A DNA stretch of 64,000 nt from Variovorax sp. (GCA_004210915.1 SEGS01000030.1:1-64000), one strand, 5' to 3'; counted from the first letter of the stretch, positions 12,281-21,825 are shown. Program-made: numbers and translations. Notes: generated by a model not told the origin, from the sequence alone.

Positions 12281-13423
12281 ATGAACAAAGCGACCAAGCT
12301 CATCGTCACTGTGCTGCTGCTCGCGGCATTCGGCGGGGCGGCGTACTTCTCGGTGTTCCAGACGGGGCGTCTGGAGGGCGGCCCTGATGGCCTCGCCGGG
12401 CGGCTCACAGGCGCGGTCCAGACGCAGGAACTCGAAGGACTGATCTCGCTGGACGTAGAGCCCTACTTCAACGACCCGCGCGTTCAGAAAGCGCTGGCGG
12501 ACAACGGCTTCAAGCTCAAGGTGGTGCGCATCGGATCGCGCGACATGGCCGACCGCGTGGTGCCGGGCCAGACGCCGGACTTCTTCTTCCCGTCGGGCGT
12601 CGTGGCGGCCAACCAGATCGCCGATGCAGCGCGCAAAGCCAACGTCGCCTCGGGCATGTACTCGCCCTTCTATTCGCCAATGGTGATCGCCTCGTGGGCG
12701 CCGATCGCGCGCGTGCTGGCGGCCAACGGCATGGCAAAGGAAGTGCAGCCCAAGGTGTGGAGCGTCGATACCGTGCAACTCACGCGGCTGATGCTCGACA
12801 ACAAGCGCTGGCGTGACCTCAAGGGCGCCGAGGCCTACAACGTCAGCAAGAGCGTGCTGGTGTCGACCACCGATTTGCGCAAGAGCAACTCGGCCGCGAT
12901 GTACCTGGCGCTGACCAGCTATGCCCTGAACGGCGGGGACATCGTGACCGACCGCGCCACCGCCGAGAAGATGGCGCGCGGCGTGGCCGGGCTCTTCAAG
13001 CGGCAGGGCTACCAGGAGAACTACGTCAACGGCAACTTCGACGACTACGTCTCCATCGGCATCGGCAAGACGCCGATGGCCTTCATCTACGAGTACCAGA
13101 TCATGACCCACGCGCTGGCGCAAAAGGGCATCGGCGCCGACATGGTGCTGATGTATCCGGCGCCCACGCTGTTCAACAAGGAAGTGTTCGTTTCGACCAG
13201 CGAGCGCGCGCGCAAGCTGGGCGATCTGCTGTCGACCAACGCCACGCTGCAGCGACTGGCGGTGGCGCATGGCTTCCGCATCGCCGACACGGGCCACTTC
13301 GTGCAGACCGCGAACGCGGCAGGGCTGGCGGTGGAAGAACGCATCACCGAAGTGATCGACCCGCCGAGCTTCGAGCTGATGGGCAGCATGATCGACGTCG
13401 TCAGCCGGGAAATGAGTCAGTAG
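12281..13423 (+). CDS. membrane-anchored substrate-binding-like protein
   Basis: N-terminal TM/signal segment; periplasmic-binding-like fold suggested by similarity to N-terminal half of the next gene product. Confidence 0.55.
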   Translation: MNKATKLIVTVLLLAAFGGAAYFSVFQTGRLEGGPDGLAGRLTGAVQTQELEGLISLDVEPYFNDPRVQKALADNGFKLKVVRIGSRDMADRVVPGQTPDFFFPSGVVAANQIADAARKANVASGMYSPFYSPMVIASWAPIARVLAANGMAKEVQPKVWSVDTVQLTRLMLDNKRWRDLKGAEAYNVSKSVLVSTTDLRKSNSAAMYLALTSYALNGGDIVTDRATAEKMARGVAGLFKRQGYQENYVNGNFDDYVSIGIGKTPMAFIYEYQIMTHALAQKGIGADMVLMYPAPTLFNKEVFVSTSERARKLGDLLSTNATLQRLAVAHGFRIADTGHFVQTANAAGLAVEERITEVIDPPSFELMGSMIDVVSREMSQ

Positions 13424-13440
13424 TGCCGGAGGAGGCCACC

Positions 13441-15120
13441 ATGAAGAACAAGACAACAACGAAGCGGATCTTTCTCATCGGGCTGGCCGCCGGCCTGCTC
13501 GCCCTGGCGGGCTGCGGCGACAAGGCGCCGGAGTCCATCACAGGCATGCTGTCGGGTCCGGCCGCGAGCGAGCCGTTCACCGTGCTCGCCACCAGCGACC
13601 TGCGCGACGCGCAGCCGCTGGAAGAGATGGCGCGCAAGGCCACCGGCATTCCGCTCAAGTTCCGCTTTGGCGGCACCATGGAAAGCACCGAAGCCGTGCA
13701 GACCGGGCAAGCCAATGCCGATGGCGCCTGGTTCGCCAACGCGAAGTACCTACTGTCCGATCCCAAGGGCCAGGCGCAGGTCAAGTTGCAGGAAAAGATC
13801 ATGCTTTCGCCGGTGGTGGTCGGCGTGAACGAAAGCCAGGCGCGCGCCCTCGGCTGGGACAAGCCCGAAGTCGCGGCCCAGGTCACCTGGCGCACCATCG
13901 CCGAGGCGGCGCAGCGCGGCGACCTGAAGTACGCGCTGTCGAACCCGGCCACCTCCAACCAGGGCTTCATGGCGCTGATGGGCGTGGTCGCGTCCGCCGC
14001 CGGCAAGTCCGAAGCGCTGACCGCCAGCGATGTCGACCGCAAGGCCATCGCCGGCTTCATCAAGGGCTACCGCCTGCCGGGTGACAACAGCACCTACCTG
14101 AGCGAACGCTTCATCGAACAGCAGGGCACGCGCGTCAACGCCTTCATCAACTACGAAAGCTGGCTGCTCTCGCTCAACCAGTCGGGCAAGCTGCGCGAGA
14201 AGCTCACGCTGATCTACCCGCACGAAGGCGTCGCGACCGCCGACTACCCGCTGATGCTGCTGAACGACGGCAAGCGGGAGCAGTACCAGAAGCTGGTGGC
14301 CTACCTGAAGGGCGAAGAAGCCCAGGCTTGGCTGGCCAGGACCACCCTGCGCCGCCCGGTCAACCCCGACGTTGCGCGCGCGCAGGCCGGCCTGTTCCCG
14401 CAGGGCTCGATGCTGGTGGAGCTGCCCTTTTCGACCGATCGCGCGCTGGCCGACGGCCTGATCGATGCGTACCTGAACGAGTTCCGCACGCCGATCGCCT
14501 CGACCTTCGTGCTCGACGTCAGCGGCAGCATGAGCCGCGAGGGTCGACGCCAGCAACTGGTCGACGCGTTGCAGTACATCGCGGGCGATGACGCTTCGCT
14601 GACCGGCCGCATCGCGCGGCTGACCGACCGCGAGAAGATCTGGATGCTGACCTTCTCCGAGCAGGTCAACCGGCCGGTGTTCTTCCAGCTGCCGGCGTCG
14701 AAGCCGGGCGCTACGGGCGTGCAGTTGCAGGCCGGCAGCGATGCGCGCCGCAGGGTGCTGGGCGATGTGCGCGACTACGCGGAGTCGCTGCAAATGTCGG
14801 GCGGCACGGCCCTGTACGACGCGGTGCTGGTGGCACTGCGCACCATGGCCAGCGAACGCGTGAAGAACCCCGGCTACCAGTACTCGGTGGTCGCTTTCAC
14901 CGACGGCGAGAACAACAAGGGCCTGAGCCTCGCGGAATTCAAGACGGCCTACGCGCGCCTGCCCGAGGACGTGCGCGCGGTGCCGGTCTTCATGGTGCTG
15001 TTCGGCGAGGCCAACGAAGAAGCGCTCAAGGAGCTGGTCCAGACGACAGGCGGCCGCCTCTTCGATGCGCGCAAGGCCTCGCTCTACAGCGTGTTCCGCG
15101 ACATCCGCGCGTACCAATGA
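13441..15120 (+). CDS. lipoprotein with substrate-binding-like domain plus C-terminal VWA domain
   Basis: Lipobox LLALAGC; SBP-like N-terminal half; VWA MIDAS STFVLDVSGSMSREG. Confidence 0.8.
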   Translation: MKNKTTTKRIFLIGLAAGLLALAGCGDKAPESITGMLSGPAASEPFTVLATSDLRDAQPLEEMARKATGIPLKFRFGGTMESTEAVQTGQANADGAWFANAKYLLSDPKGQAQVKLQEKIMLSPVVVGVNESQARALGWDKPEVAAQVTWRTIAEAAQRGDLKYALSNPATSNQGFMALMGVVASAAGKSEALTASDVDRKAIAGFIKGYRLPGDNSTYLSERFIEQQGTRVNAFINYESWLLSLNQSGKLREKLTLIYPHEGVATADYPLMLLNDGKREQYQKLVAYLKGEEAQAWLARTTLRRPVNPDVARAQAGLFPQGSMLVELPFSTDRALADGLIDAYLNEFRTPIASTFVLDVSGSMSREGRRQQLVDALQYIAGDDASLTGRIARLTDREKIWMLTFSEQVNRPVFFQLPASKPGATGVQLQAGSDARRRVLGDVRDYAESLQMSGGTALYDAVLVALRTMASERVKNPGYQYSVVAFTDGENNKGLSLAEFKTAYARLPEDVRAVPVFMVLFGEANEEALKELVQTTGGRLFDARKASLYSVFRDIRAYQ

Positions 15121-15148
15121 GCACGCGAGGCATCCTCGTCCACACGCC

Positions 15149-15802
15149 ATGCAACTGATCGCGCGTTTCCTGCAGTCCGGCGCCAACTGGTGCGGGCTGG
15201 CGCTCGCCACGGCGGCCCTGGTGCTCAGCAGCCTCGGGCTGGCGCAATGGGGCGGGCCCTGGCTGGCCCTGCTCGGCTACGTCGCGGGCTTCGGCATCGG
15301 CGGCCTCTGGCTCGGCTTTCCGCACCGCGCGCCCAGCCCCTGGGAAGCGCTCGACTTCAAGGATGACGGCGATGCCCGCACGAGCATGAGCAACGCGCTC
15401 CATGCAGTGCGCCAGCTGGTCGACCACAACCCGAACGGGCGCCTGCCGGCCAGCCTGCAGGCCAAGGTGCTGGGGCTGTGCAAGCAACTCTCGACCCTGC
15501 TCGACCAATGGGAGCGCAGCAAGGGCAAGCTCTCGCTCGAGGAGAGCTTTCACGCACGCCACATCGCTCTGAGCTACCTGCCCGACGCGCTCAAGACTTA
15601 TCTGTCGATCCCGCCGGAGTTCGCGGCCACGCGCGTGCTGGGCAATGGCAAGACGGCTCAGGAGACCTTTCGCGTCACTCTCGATGACCTGAGCGGCAAG
15701 GTGTCGCAGCTCACCGATGACCTGGCCTCGCAGGATGCCGAGGCCTTTCTGAACCACTCGCAGTTCCTGACCGAGAAGTTCCGCCGGAACCTGCCACCGT
15801 GA
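15149..15802 (+). CDS. membrane protein of unknown function, possibly XpaC-like
   Basis: Two N-terminal TM segments, then helical region with ALSYLPDALKTYLSIPPEF. Confidence 0.55.
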   Translation: MQLIARFLQSGANWCGLALATAALVLSSLGLAQWGGPWLALLGYVAGFGIGGLWLGFPHRAPSPWEALDFKDDGDARTSMSNALHAVRQLVDHNPNGRLPASLQAKVLGLCKQLSTLLDQWERSKGKLSLEESFHARHIALSYLPDALKTYLSIPPEFAATRVLGNGKTAQETFRVTLDDLSGKVSQLTDDLASQDAEAFLNHSQFLTEKFRRNLPP

Positions 15803-16638
15803 GCGCCCCGCGTCCCGACCCGCGCTATGCCAGCGCCAGCCGTCCGATCAACCTGCGGACTGCGCCGCGCGAGGCACCCGCCGTGCCGCCGCAAGTCCAC
15901 GCCTCCGTGCGACAGCGGCTGCAGAGTACACACGCCCGCCAGCTGCTCGGCACTCCGCTGCACCGGCAACTCGGACAGCCGCCGTTGCAAACCGGCCCGC
16001 GCCGACCGGCCAGCCGGCGCCACGCGGTGCTGGGCCTCGCGCCGATGGTGGCGCTGGTCGGTGCCTGGCTGGCATGGCCGCCCTCGACGCCAACCGCACT
16101 CGCCGCGGGAGGTCTGCTGGTGGCGGGCGGACTCGGCGCCGCGGCATGGGCCCTGGTCGACGGCCATCGTGCGCGGCAAGCCCGTGCCGGCAGCGCCGCG
16201 CCTGTCGCGCCTGCATTCGACATGCAGGCGCTCGTGCGACTCGATGCGGTGCTCGAAGAACTGGCGCCGCTGGCGCCCCCGGCCACGCTGGTGCAGCTGG
16301 GCGAGCTCAAGGCCACGCTGGTGCGCGTGGCGCCCCTGCTGGCCACCGCTCCCGTCAACGAACTCTTCACGCTCGACGACCGGCTCTACATGGCCGAAGC
16401 CGTGCGCCGTTATCTGCCCGACAGCCTGCAGGGCTGGCTGCAAGTGCCGGCGCATCTGCGCGACACGCCGGGCGATGGGGACGGCGACGAAGCGCTGTCA
16501 GCCCAGGCCCTGCTCGACCGCCAGCTCACGCTGCTGCAGGCCGAATTGCACCAGCGGGAGCGCAAGCTCGGTCGCGGTGCGGCGGCGAAGTTGCTGCAGC
16601 AGCAGCGCTTTCTCGCAGCCAAGCACCGCGGCGGCTGA
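15799..16638 (+). CDS. membrane protein of unknown function, related in C-terminal half to previous gene
   Basis: TM pair plus AVRRYLPDSLQGWLQVPAHL and shared C-terminal helical region; ATGA-type overlap with previous ORF. Confidence 0.55.
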   Translation: MSAPRPDPRYASASRPINLRTAPREAPAVPPQVHASVRQRLQSTHARQLLGTPLHRQLGQPPLQTGPRRPASRRHAVLGLAPMVALVGAWLAWPPSTPTALAAGGLLVAGGLGAAAWALVDGHRARQARAGSAAPVAPAFDMQALVRLDAVLEELAPLAPPATLVQLGELKATLVRVAPLLATAPVNELFTLDDRLYMAEAVRRYLPDSLQGWLQVPAHLRDTPGDGDGDEALSAQALLDRQLTLLQAELHQRERKLGRGAAAKLLQQQRFLAAKHRGG

Positions 16639-16655
16639 CGCCGTCCGCCGGCGCC

Positions 16656-16758
16656 TTCCGGTTCGCATTCAAGGCGAGCACAAGGCGCGAAGCCGCAGAC
16701 AGTGCGGGCGCACGGCAAGGCGAAGCAACGCCGTGATCGCCTTGAAAGCGGATCGGAA
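16656..16758. repeat. imperfect inverted repeat between convergent genes
   Basis: ttccggttcgcattcaaggcgagc / gatcgccttgaaagcggatcggaa (about 20 of 24 complementary). Confidence 0.65.
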
Positions 16759-17226
16759 TCAGTCTTCGATACGGGCTGCGGCCCGGGCCGGCGGTGGCAT
16801 GCCGCCCGAGCGGTCCATCAGGTCGGCCTCGTGCTTGTCGCGCACGGTCTTGGCCACCGTGAACGTGCTGCTGACCAGGAACAGCCAGCTCACCACCATG
16901 AAGCCCTTTTGCCACTCGCCGATGTTCATGCGCCAAAGGCCCCAGGCCGTGAGGCAAACCGCGGCGCCGAAGGCGATCCACACCGTCATGAGCCACGACG
17001 CGGTGTCGACCTGACCGTCGCGGTTGTCGCGGATCGTCTTGGCGACGGAGAAGCTGGTGAACAGGCAGAAGAAGAAACCGATCGCCAGGAAGGCGCGGTC
17101 CAGCTCCTGGCCCGGCAGCAGGATGACGCCAATGGCGCTGGCGGTGATCGCCAGGCCGAACGAAATCCAGACCTGCATGCGCCAGCCGTTGGTGTCGCGC
17201 TGCATCACGTATTGACCTGTTGCCAT
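16759..17226 (-). CDS. YiaA/YiaB-family inner membrane protein
   Basis: Two repeats of WISFGLAI...GFFFCLFTSFSVAKTIRDNRD / WIAFGAAV...WLFLVSSTFTVAKTVRDK. Confidence 0.8.
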   Translation of the reverse strand: MATGQYVMQRDTNGWRMQVWISFGLAITASAIGVILLPGQELDRAFLAIGFFFCLFTSFSVAKTIRDNRDGQVDTASWLMTVWIAFGAAVCLTAWGLWRMNIGEWQKGFMVVSWLFLVSSTFTVAKTVRDKHEADLMDRSGGMPPPARAAARIED

Positions 17227-17273
17227 GGTGTTTTCTCTCCTCGATTTTTTGGGTTGGAATGGAATGCGGGTGC

Positions 17274-18485
17274 TCAGAGGGCCACCGGCCCGCTGATGGC
17301 TTGCTTCGTGGCTTCACGCGCCTTCTGCTCGCGCACGCGGTCGACGTATTGCTCGGCCTTGGCCAGCTGCTCGCTCATGATCTTGTTGTTCTGGCCCATC
17401 ACGTCGATGGCCTTGACGCGGAAGCTGTCCATCGCGTCCATCGCCTTGAAGGTCTGGTCGAACATCTCGCGGATCTTGTCGATGCCGATCATCGGGTTCT
17501 GCGCGAACTGGGCCGTCTTGTCGACATGCGTGTTGAGCTGGCGGCCGGTCTCGGCGATCAGGTTGCCGATGCTGGCATTCACGCCTTCGAGCATCTCCAT
17601 CACCTTGATCTGGTTGCCGGTCGCGCGCGCCACGGTCTGCGCCACGGCCAGCGCGCTCATGCCGGTGGTCGCCACGCGGCTGCAGCCGTTCATCATTTCA
17701 CGGCCGGTCTTCTTGAGCACGTCGAGTGCGAGGTAGCCGTTGGTGCACACCGCCTGTTGCGTGAGCATGTCGGTCAGGTTCTGGCGCGCGTAAAACAGCA
17801 CCTCTTGCTGCAAGGCCTGCGCGCGGGTCGGGTCGGTGGCCTGCAGGCTGTCGACCTTGGCGGCCAGCTGGCTGTCGAGCGTTTCGGCGAAATGAATCGC
17901 ACCGCCGAGCTTTTGCATTGCTTCCCAGAGCTTGGTGCGGACGGCCTCGATCTCGACCACGTCCCGCTGCATGTCGTCGCGCGCGCCGTAGATCTGCTGC
18001 ATGCTCTTTTGCAGCTGGCCGCCGGCGCTCTCGAACTTGCGGAAATACGCTTGCAGCTTGTTGCCGAAAGGAATCAGGCCGAGCAGCTTCTGCGGCTGCA
18101 GCAGGTCGCCTTCCTTGCCGGGATTCAGATCGTCGAGATGGCCGCGCATCTCCTGGATCGCCTTGAAGGCCGCGCTGTCTTCCACGCCGACGAAGTTGCG
18201 CTGCATGAAGCGCCCCTGCATCAGGCTCGATGCGATGGAGATCTCTTCCTTGCCCAGCGCGAACGCGCTGTCGAGCTTGGCCTTGAAGGCGTCGCTGTGC
18301 ACGTCTTCCGACAAGAGCGCCTCGACGAAACGCGTGACCTGCGCATCCACGGCGGACTGCAGCTCCGGCTTGAGTGGCACCGCCTTGTGGGCAGCCTGCT
18401 CGGACAGCGGCGTGAGCACTTCGGGCGGTGCCAGCTGGAAGGTGTCAGTCACGACCGGTGCAGGGGAACTAGGCGATGTGCTCAT
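17274..18485 (-). CDS. telA: TelA-family toxic anion resistance protein
   Basis: TelA-like helical core, e.g. LIPFGNKLQAYFRKFESAGGQL...NLTDMLTQQAVCTNGYLAL. Confidence 0.85.
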   Translation of the reverse strand: MSTSPSSPAPVVTDTFQLAPPEVLTPLSEQAAHKAVPLKPELQSAVDAQVTRFVEALLSEDVHSDAFKAKLDSAFALGKEEISIASSLMQGRFMQRNFVGVEDSAAFKAIQEMRGHLDDLNPGKEGDLLQPQKLLGLIPFGNKLQAYFRKFESAGGQLQKSMQQIYGARDDMQRDVVEIEAVRTKLWEAMQKLGGAIHFAETLDSQLAAKVDSLQATDPTRAQALQQEVLFYARQNLTDMLTQQAVCTNGYLALDVLKKTGREMMNGCSRVATTGMSALAVAQTVARATGNQIKVMEMLEGVNASIGNLIAETGRQLNTHVDKTAQFAQNPMIGIDKIREMFDQTFKAMDAMDSFRVKAIDVMGQNNKIMSEQLAKAEQYVDRVREQKAREATKQAISGPVAL

Positions 18486-18561
18486 GGTGTCTTCTTCAGG
18501 ATGGAAGGGCCAGGGAATGCGGGAGTGTAGAGCGCGGTAAGCGCTGGTAAGTGGTTGTTTC

Positions 18562-19635
18562 TCACGGCGCCGGGGCCAAGACCGTCGAGGCCGGGTGGCG
18601 CGTGCCCGCAGCGCTGCCGCAGGCGTGGCAGAACTTGGAGAACGCGCTCTTGCGCGTATCGCAGGGCCCGCAATGGTCGAACAGGCCGATACCGCAGTGC
18701 GGGCAAAAATCGATGTCCGCGTTCTTCAGGTCGACCGGCCGCTCGCAGCCGGGGCAAACGCTCTTGCCGAGCCGCACCAAGGCCGTGTCGTAGCTCAGTT
18801 CTTCGCGCCGCAACTGGTCAGGTTGCGCTTCGGCGAGCTTCTGCCTGGCCAAGTAGGTATTGAGCGCGACGATCGCGTAGCGACCGATCAACACCGTGAC
18901 CACGATGCCCACGATGTAGCGCACATAGCCGCCGTAGCTTGGCAGGTAGGGCACCAGTTCCACGAAGAAGGCGAACAGCGCGAAGAAGATGAAGCCCCAG
19001 ACGAAGGGCCAGTAGGTGCTCTTGCGTTTCTTCACGAACAACCAGCCAGCGATGACCAGCAAGGGCAGCGTGAGCGCCAGCCGCAGACCGAACACGCGCA
19101 ACTCGACGCGCCGGTACTCGGCTCGCAGCTGGTCGTTCGCCGCCCGCTCGAGCACCGCGAGTTGCTCGCGTGCGCGCTCTCCCGCCTGCCGCGCGTCCAG
19201 CGCGATCTGCTGCTGCGTGCCGACGCGGCGCTGCGCCTTGTCCTCGTCGGCCTTGAAGGCGTCGAGCGCCTGGGTGCGCGTGATCAGTTCGCGGTCCTGG
19301 TCGGGCCGCTCGGTGGCGCGCCGCGTGGCGATCCAGTTGGCGAAGGTCTCGCGGGCGTTCTGGCTGGCCTGCTGGGCGGCGCCGAGTTGCAGCTCGGCCT
19401 GCTCGAGCTCGCTGCCGGCCTGGCGCTCGGTCGTCTCGGCGGCCTGGACCGTGGCGCGAAGCGGCTCGGCCGCTGATCGGTCGATGAAGTCGTCGAGCCC
19501 GCGCACTTGCTCGACCTGCGGCAAGTCGCCCACCACGGCACTGCCGAGCCCGATCAGGAAGCTCGCGAAGACGATCGCCACCAGCCACAGACCGCGACGA
19601 AACCATTTTTCGGAAAGACGCAAAGACTTGCTCAT
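18562..19635 (-). CDS. membrane protein with C-terminal zinc ribbons
   Basis: N-terminal TM, coiled coil, TM pair, then CPGC...CPHCG...CGPC...CHACG. Confidence 0.7.
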   Translation of the reverse strand: MSKSLRLSEKWFRRGLWLVAIVFASFLIGLGSAVVGDLPQVEQVRGLDDFIDRSAAEPLRATVQAAETTERQAGSELEQAELQLGAAQQASQNARETFANWIATRRATERPDQDRELITRTQALDAFKADEDKAQRRVGTQQQIALDARQAGERAREQLAVLERAANDQLRAEYRRVELRVFGLRLALTLPLLVIAGWLFVKKRKSTYWPFVWGFIFFALFAFFVELVPYLPSYGGYVRYIVGIVVTVLIGRYAIVALNTYLARQKLAEAQPDQLRREELSYDTALVRLGKSVCPGCERPVDLKNADIDFCPHCGIGLFDHCGPCDTRKSAFSKFCHACGSAAGTRHPASTVLAPAP

Positions 19636-19713
19636 GAAGTTTTCCCTCGATGCATTTTTTTGTCCGCGCCGCGGCGGCGCAGCCGCACTGCGGCTGGCGC
19701 GAGCGCTTGTTTT

Positions 19714-20595
19714 CTAGAGCTTGAAGCCCACCGGCCGCGCGGCCAGGCCGGCGCGCGGGAGCCAGGCGAACACCGAGTCGACCGTGACCGTCTCGATGCG
19801 GTCCGAGAAGCGTTTGTCGTTCGGATGGTCATCGAAGGCGATGTTGGCCGAGCCGACGCGCCCGCCCAGGCGGGTCAGCGGGCCGAGCCGGAGCGTTGTC
19901 GGCTCGTAGCCCTTGAACTGCAGCCACGCCTGGGCCTGCGCGCGGCCCTGCACGGTCGCCGGCTCCATGGCCGCGGCCAGGGTCTCGATGGCCCATTGGT
20001 TGGACTGTTGGTACTTCTGCCCCCAGACATAGCTCACGATGCTGTACGGCGCCCCATGCAAGCGCGTGACTTGTTCGGTCGGCGCTTCGAGCATCGCCAG
20101 CAGGCGCGCCTGCACGTCGGGCGTCGGCACGGCCCAGGCCGCTTCGTAGCGCCACAGGTCGTCGAGGAAGAACTCGCCGAGTCCCTGCCGATAGACCCCC
20201 GCCGTCGCCGTGCCGCACTGGTTGAGCTTGTGCACGACGCGCCACGACCCGGCCTCGGTCTTGTAGGCGAGGCCCAGATGCGAGTAGCGCAGGTCGTATT
20301 TCGACAGATCCTGCCCGGCACGCGCCAGCACCACCACCCGCGCGCCGCTGGCGTCGAGCCCCTGCGCGGTGCGCTCGGCCAGTTGCATGCCCTTGATGAT
20401 CACCGCCGGTGACGGCTTGGCCGCTTCACAGGAACGGCCGGCATGCGCGTCCGCCGGAAACACGAACAGCCCCAAGAGGACGACGATCGCGGCCAGCGTG
20501 GCCGTGCGCAGGGCCGCGCGCAGCAGGCGGCGCCGGCGCGGCACGCCCGCGTCGCGCGGGTCGTCGTAGGCGCCGAAATTGGTTTCGCGGGTCAC
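19714..20595 (-). CDS. DUF2145 domain-containing protein
   Basis: Signal segment, then AGRSCEAAKPSPAVIIKGMQLAERTAQGLDASGARVVVLARAGQDLSKY; GTG start at 20595. Confidence 0.65.
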   Translation of the reverse strand: MTRETNFGAYDDPRDAGVPRRRRLLRAALRTATLAAIVVLLGLFVFPADAHAGRSCEAAKPSPAVIIKGMQLAERTAQGLDASGARVVVLARAGQDLSKYDLRYSHLGLAYKTEAGSWRVVHKLNQCGTATAGVYRQGLGEFFLDDLWRYEAAWAVPTPDVQARLLAMLEAPTEQVTRLHGAPYSIVSYVWGQKYQQSNQWAIETLAAAMEPATVQGRAQAQAWLQFKGYEPTTLRLGPLTRLGGRVGSANIAFDDHPNDKRFSDRIETVTVDSVFAWLPRAGLAARPVGFKL

Positions 20596-21050
20596 ATCAG
20601 CCTTTCGTTGTGCAGCAGGGTGCGGCCCAGCGCGTTCGGTACGAACGCGAGCACCTCGCCCGCCGCCGACAGGACCACCCCGCTGCCGATCACGCTGACT
20701 GTCACGGCGGACCCGATGCCGATCGATGCGCCTTGCGCCACGCCACCGGCGAGCTTGACGCTGGCGCGGGCGCCGTCGCTCGCGCGCTCCAGCAGGTAGG
20801 TCACGCCGTCCACTGAGGCCTCGACCGCCACCACCGTCAGCACCGCGCCGCCGACAGACAGCGCGACCGGCACGGCGACCACCGCGCCCGATGCGGCGCC
20901 GGCCACCGACACCGCGCCCACCGCCGAGGCCACCGGCAGCAGCGACAACGCGACCGAGGCATCGCTCTGGGCGTGCGCCTGCAGCGGGAGCATCGCGCCG
21001 CCCCACGCCGCGCAGGCGGCGATCGCCACCGCGACGGAGGACCGCTTCAT
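20592..21050 (-). CDS. small exported hypothetical protein
   Basis: Signal peptide MKRSSVAVAIAACAAWGGAMLPLQAHA; overlaps start of downstream DUF2145 gene. Confidence 0.5.
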   Translation of the reverse strand: MKRSSVAVAIAACAAWGGAMLPLQAHAQSDASVALSLLPVASAVGAVSVAGAASGAVVAVPVALSVGGAVLTVVAVEASVDGVTYLLERASDGARASVKLAGGVAQGASIGIGSAVTVSVIGSGVVLSAAGEVLAFVPNALGRTLLHNERLM

Positions 21051-21183
21051 CAAGGTGCGCAAGGGGAAAAGAGTGGGCATGAGGGTCTCAAGGCAAGTGA
21101 AAGAGGAACGAATGATCGGTTCCCGTTTCAGAATCAGCCCCGAATTCATGCACCGGTTTCGCCGTGAGGCGCCTGAAGTACCC

Positions 21184-21825
21184 CTAATCGATACTTGGCG
21201 AGAGACGGCGCCGCAGCAAATCTTCGCGGGTGAAAGGACGCTCGATGCCGGCGAGCCGGACCGCGATGATTTCGAGGGCGCCTTGGGTGGGCGCCGGTGC
21301 GCCGGGCTTGAGCAGCAACAGCGGTGTCGCCAGGCTGGCCACACCCATCAGCCAATGCAGCCGCGGGTGCGGCCGGCTGTGCTGCCACCACAGGAAGCAC
21401 GCGCTCACGGCCATGCCCAGCGCCAGGCCCGCCACGACTTCGGATTTGGAGTGCGCGAGGATGGCCAGGCGCGAGTAGCCGATCAGCGCGGCAAAGACCC
21501 AGCCGACCGTCGCGGCCGCCACGCGCACCCGGTGGCCGCCGCGCGACGCCGCCAGCCACAACGCGACGGGCCAGATGCTGGCCGCGAACGCAGTGTGCCC
21601 GCTGAAGCCGGTGAAATTGAGGGTTGCGCTGCCGATGCCCCAGCCCATGAAAGCCAGCTTGGAGACCAGCACAGCGAGGGCGCCGAGCCCGAACAGCAGC
21701 ACCCAGACCAGCGCCACCGGGCGCGTGGCGCGCCCGATGGCCAGCCAGGCGGCGATCCACAGCGCAGCCGGCATCAGCAGGCCGCTGTCACCGAACCAGG
21801 TGAGCCCGTACCAGAACCCCGTCAT
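21184..21825 (-). CDS. PAP2-family phosphatase
   Basis: FTGFSGHTAFAASIWP and GYSRLAILAHSKSEVVAGLALG motifs. Confidence 0.8.
   Translation of the reverse strand: MTGFWYGLTWFGDSGLLMPAALWIAAWLAIGRATRPVALVWVLLFGLGALAVLVSKLAFMGWGIGSATLNFTGFSGHTAFAASIWPVALWLAASRGGHRVRVAAATVGWVFAALIGYSRLAILAHSKSEVVAGLALGMAVSACFLWWQHSRPHPRLHWLMGVASLATPLLLLKPGAPAPTQGALEIIAVRLAGIERPFTREDLLRRRLSPSID

Noticed and set aside
13750-15210. 486-aa minus-strand ORF
   Set aside because: Shadow of the SBP-VWA lipoprotein gene
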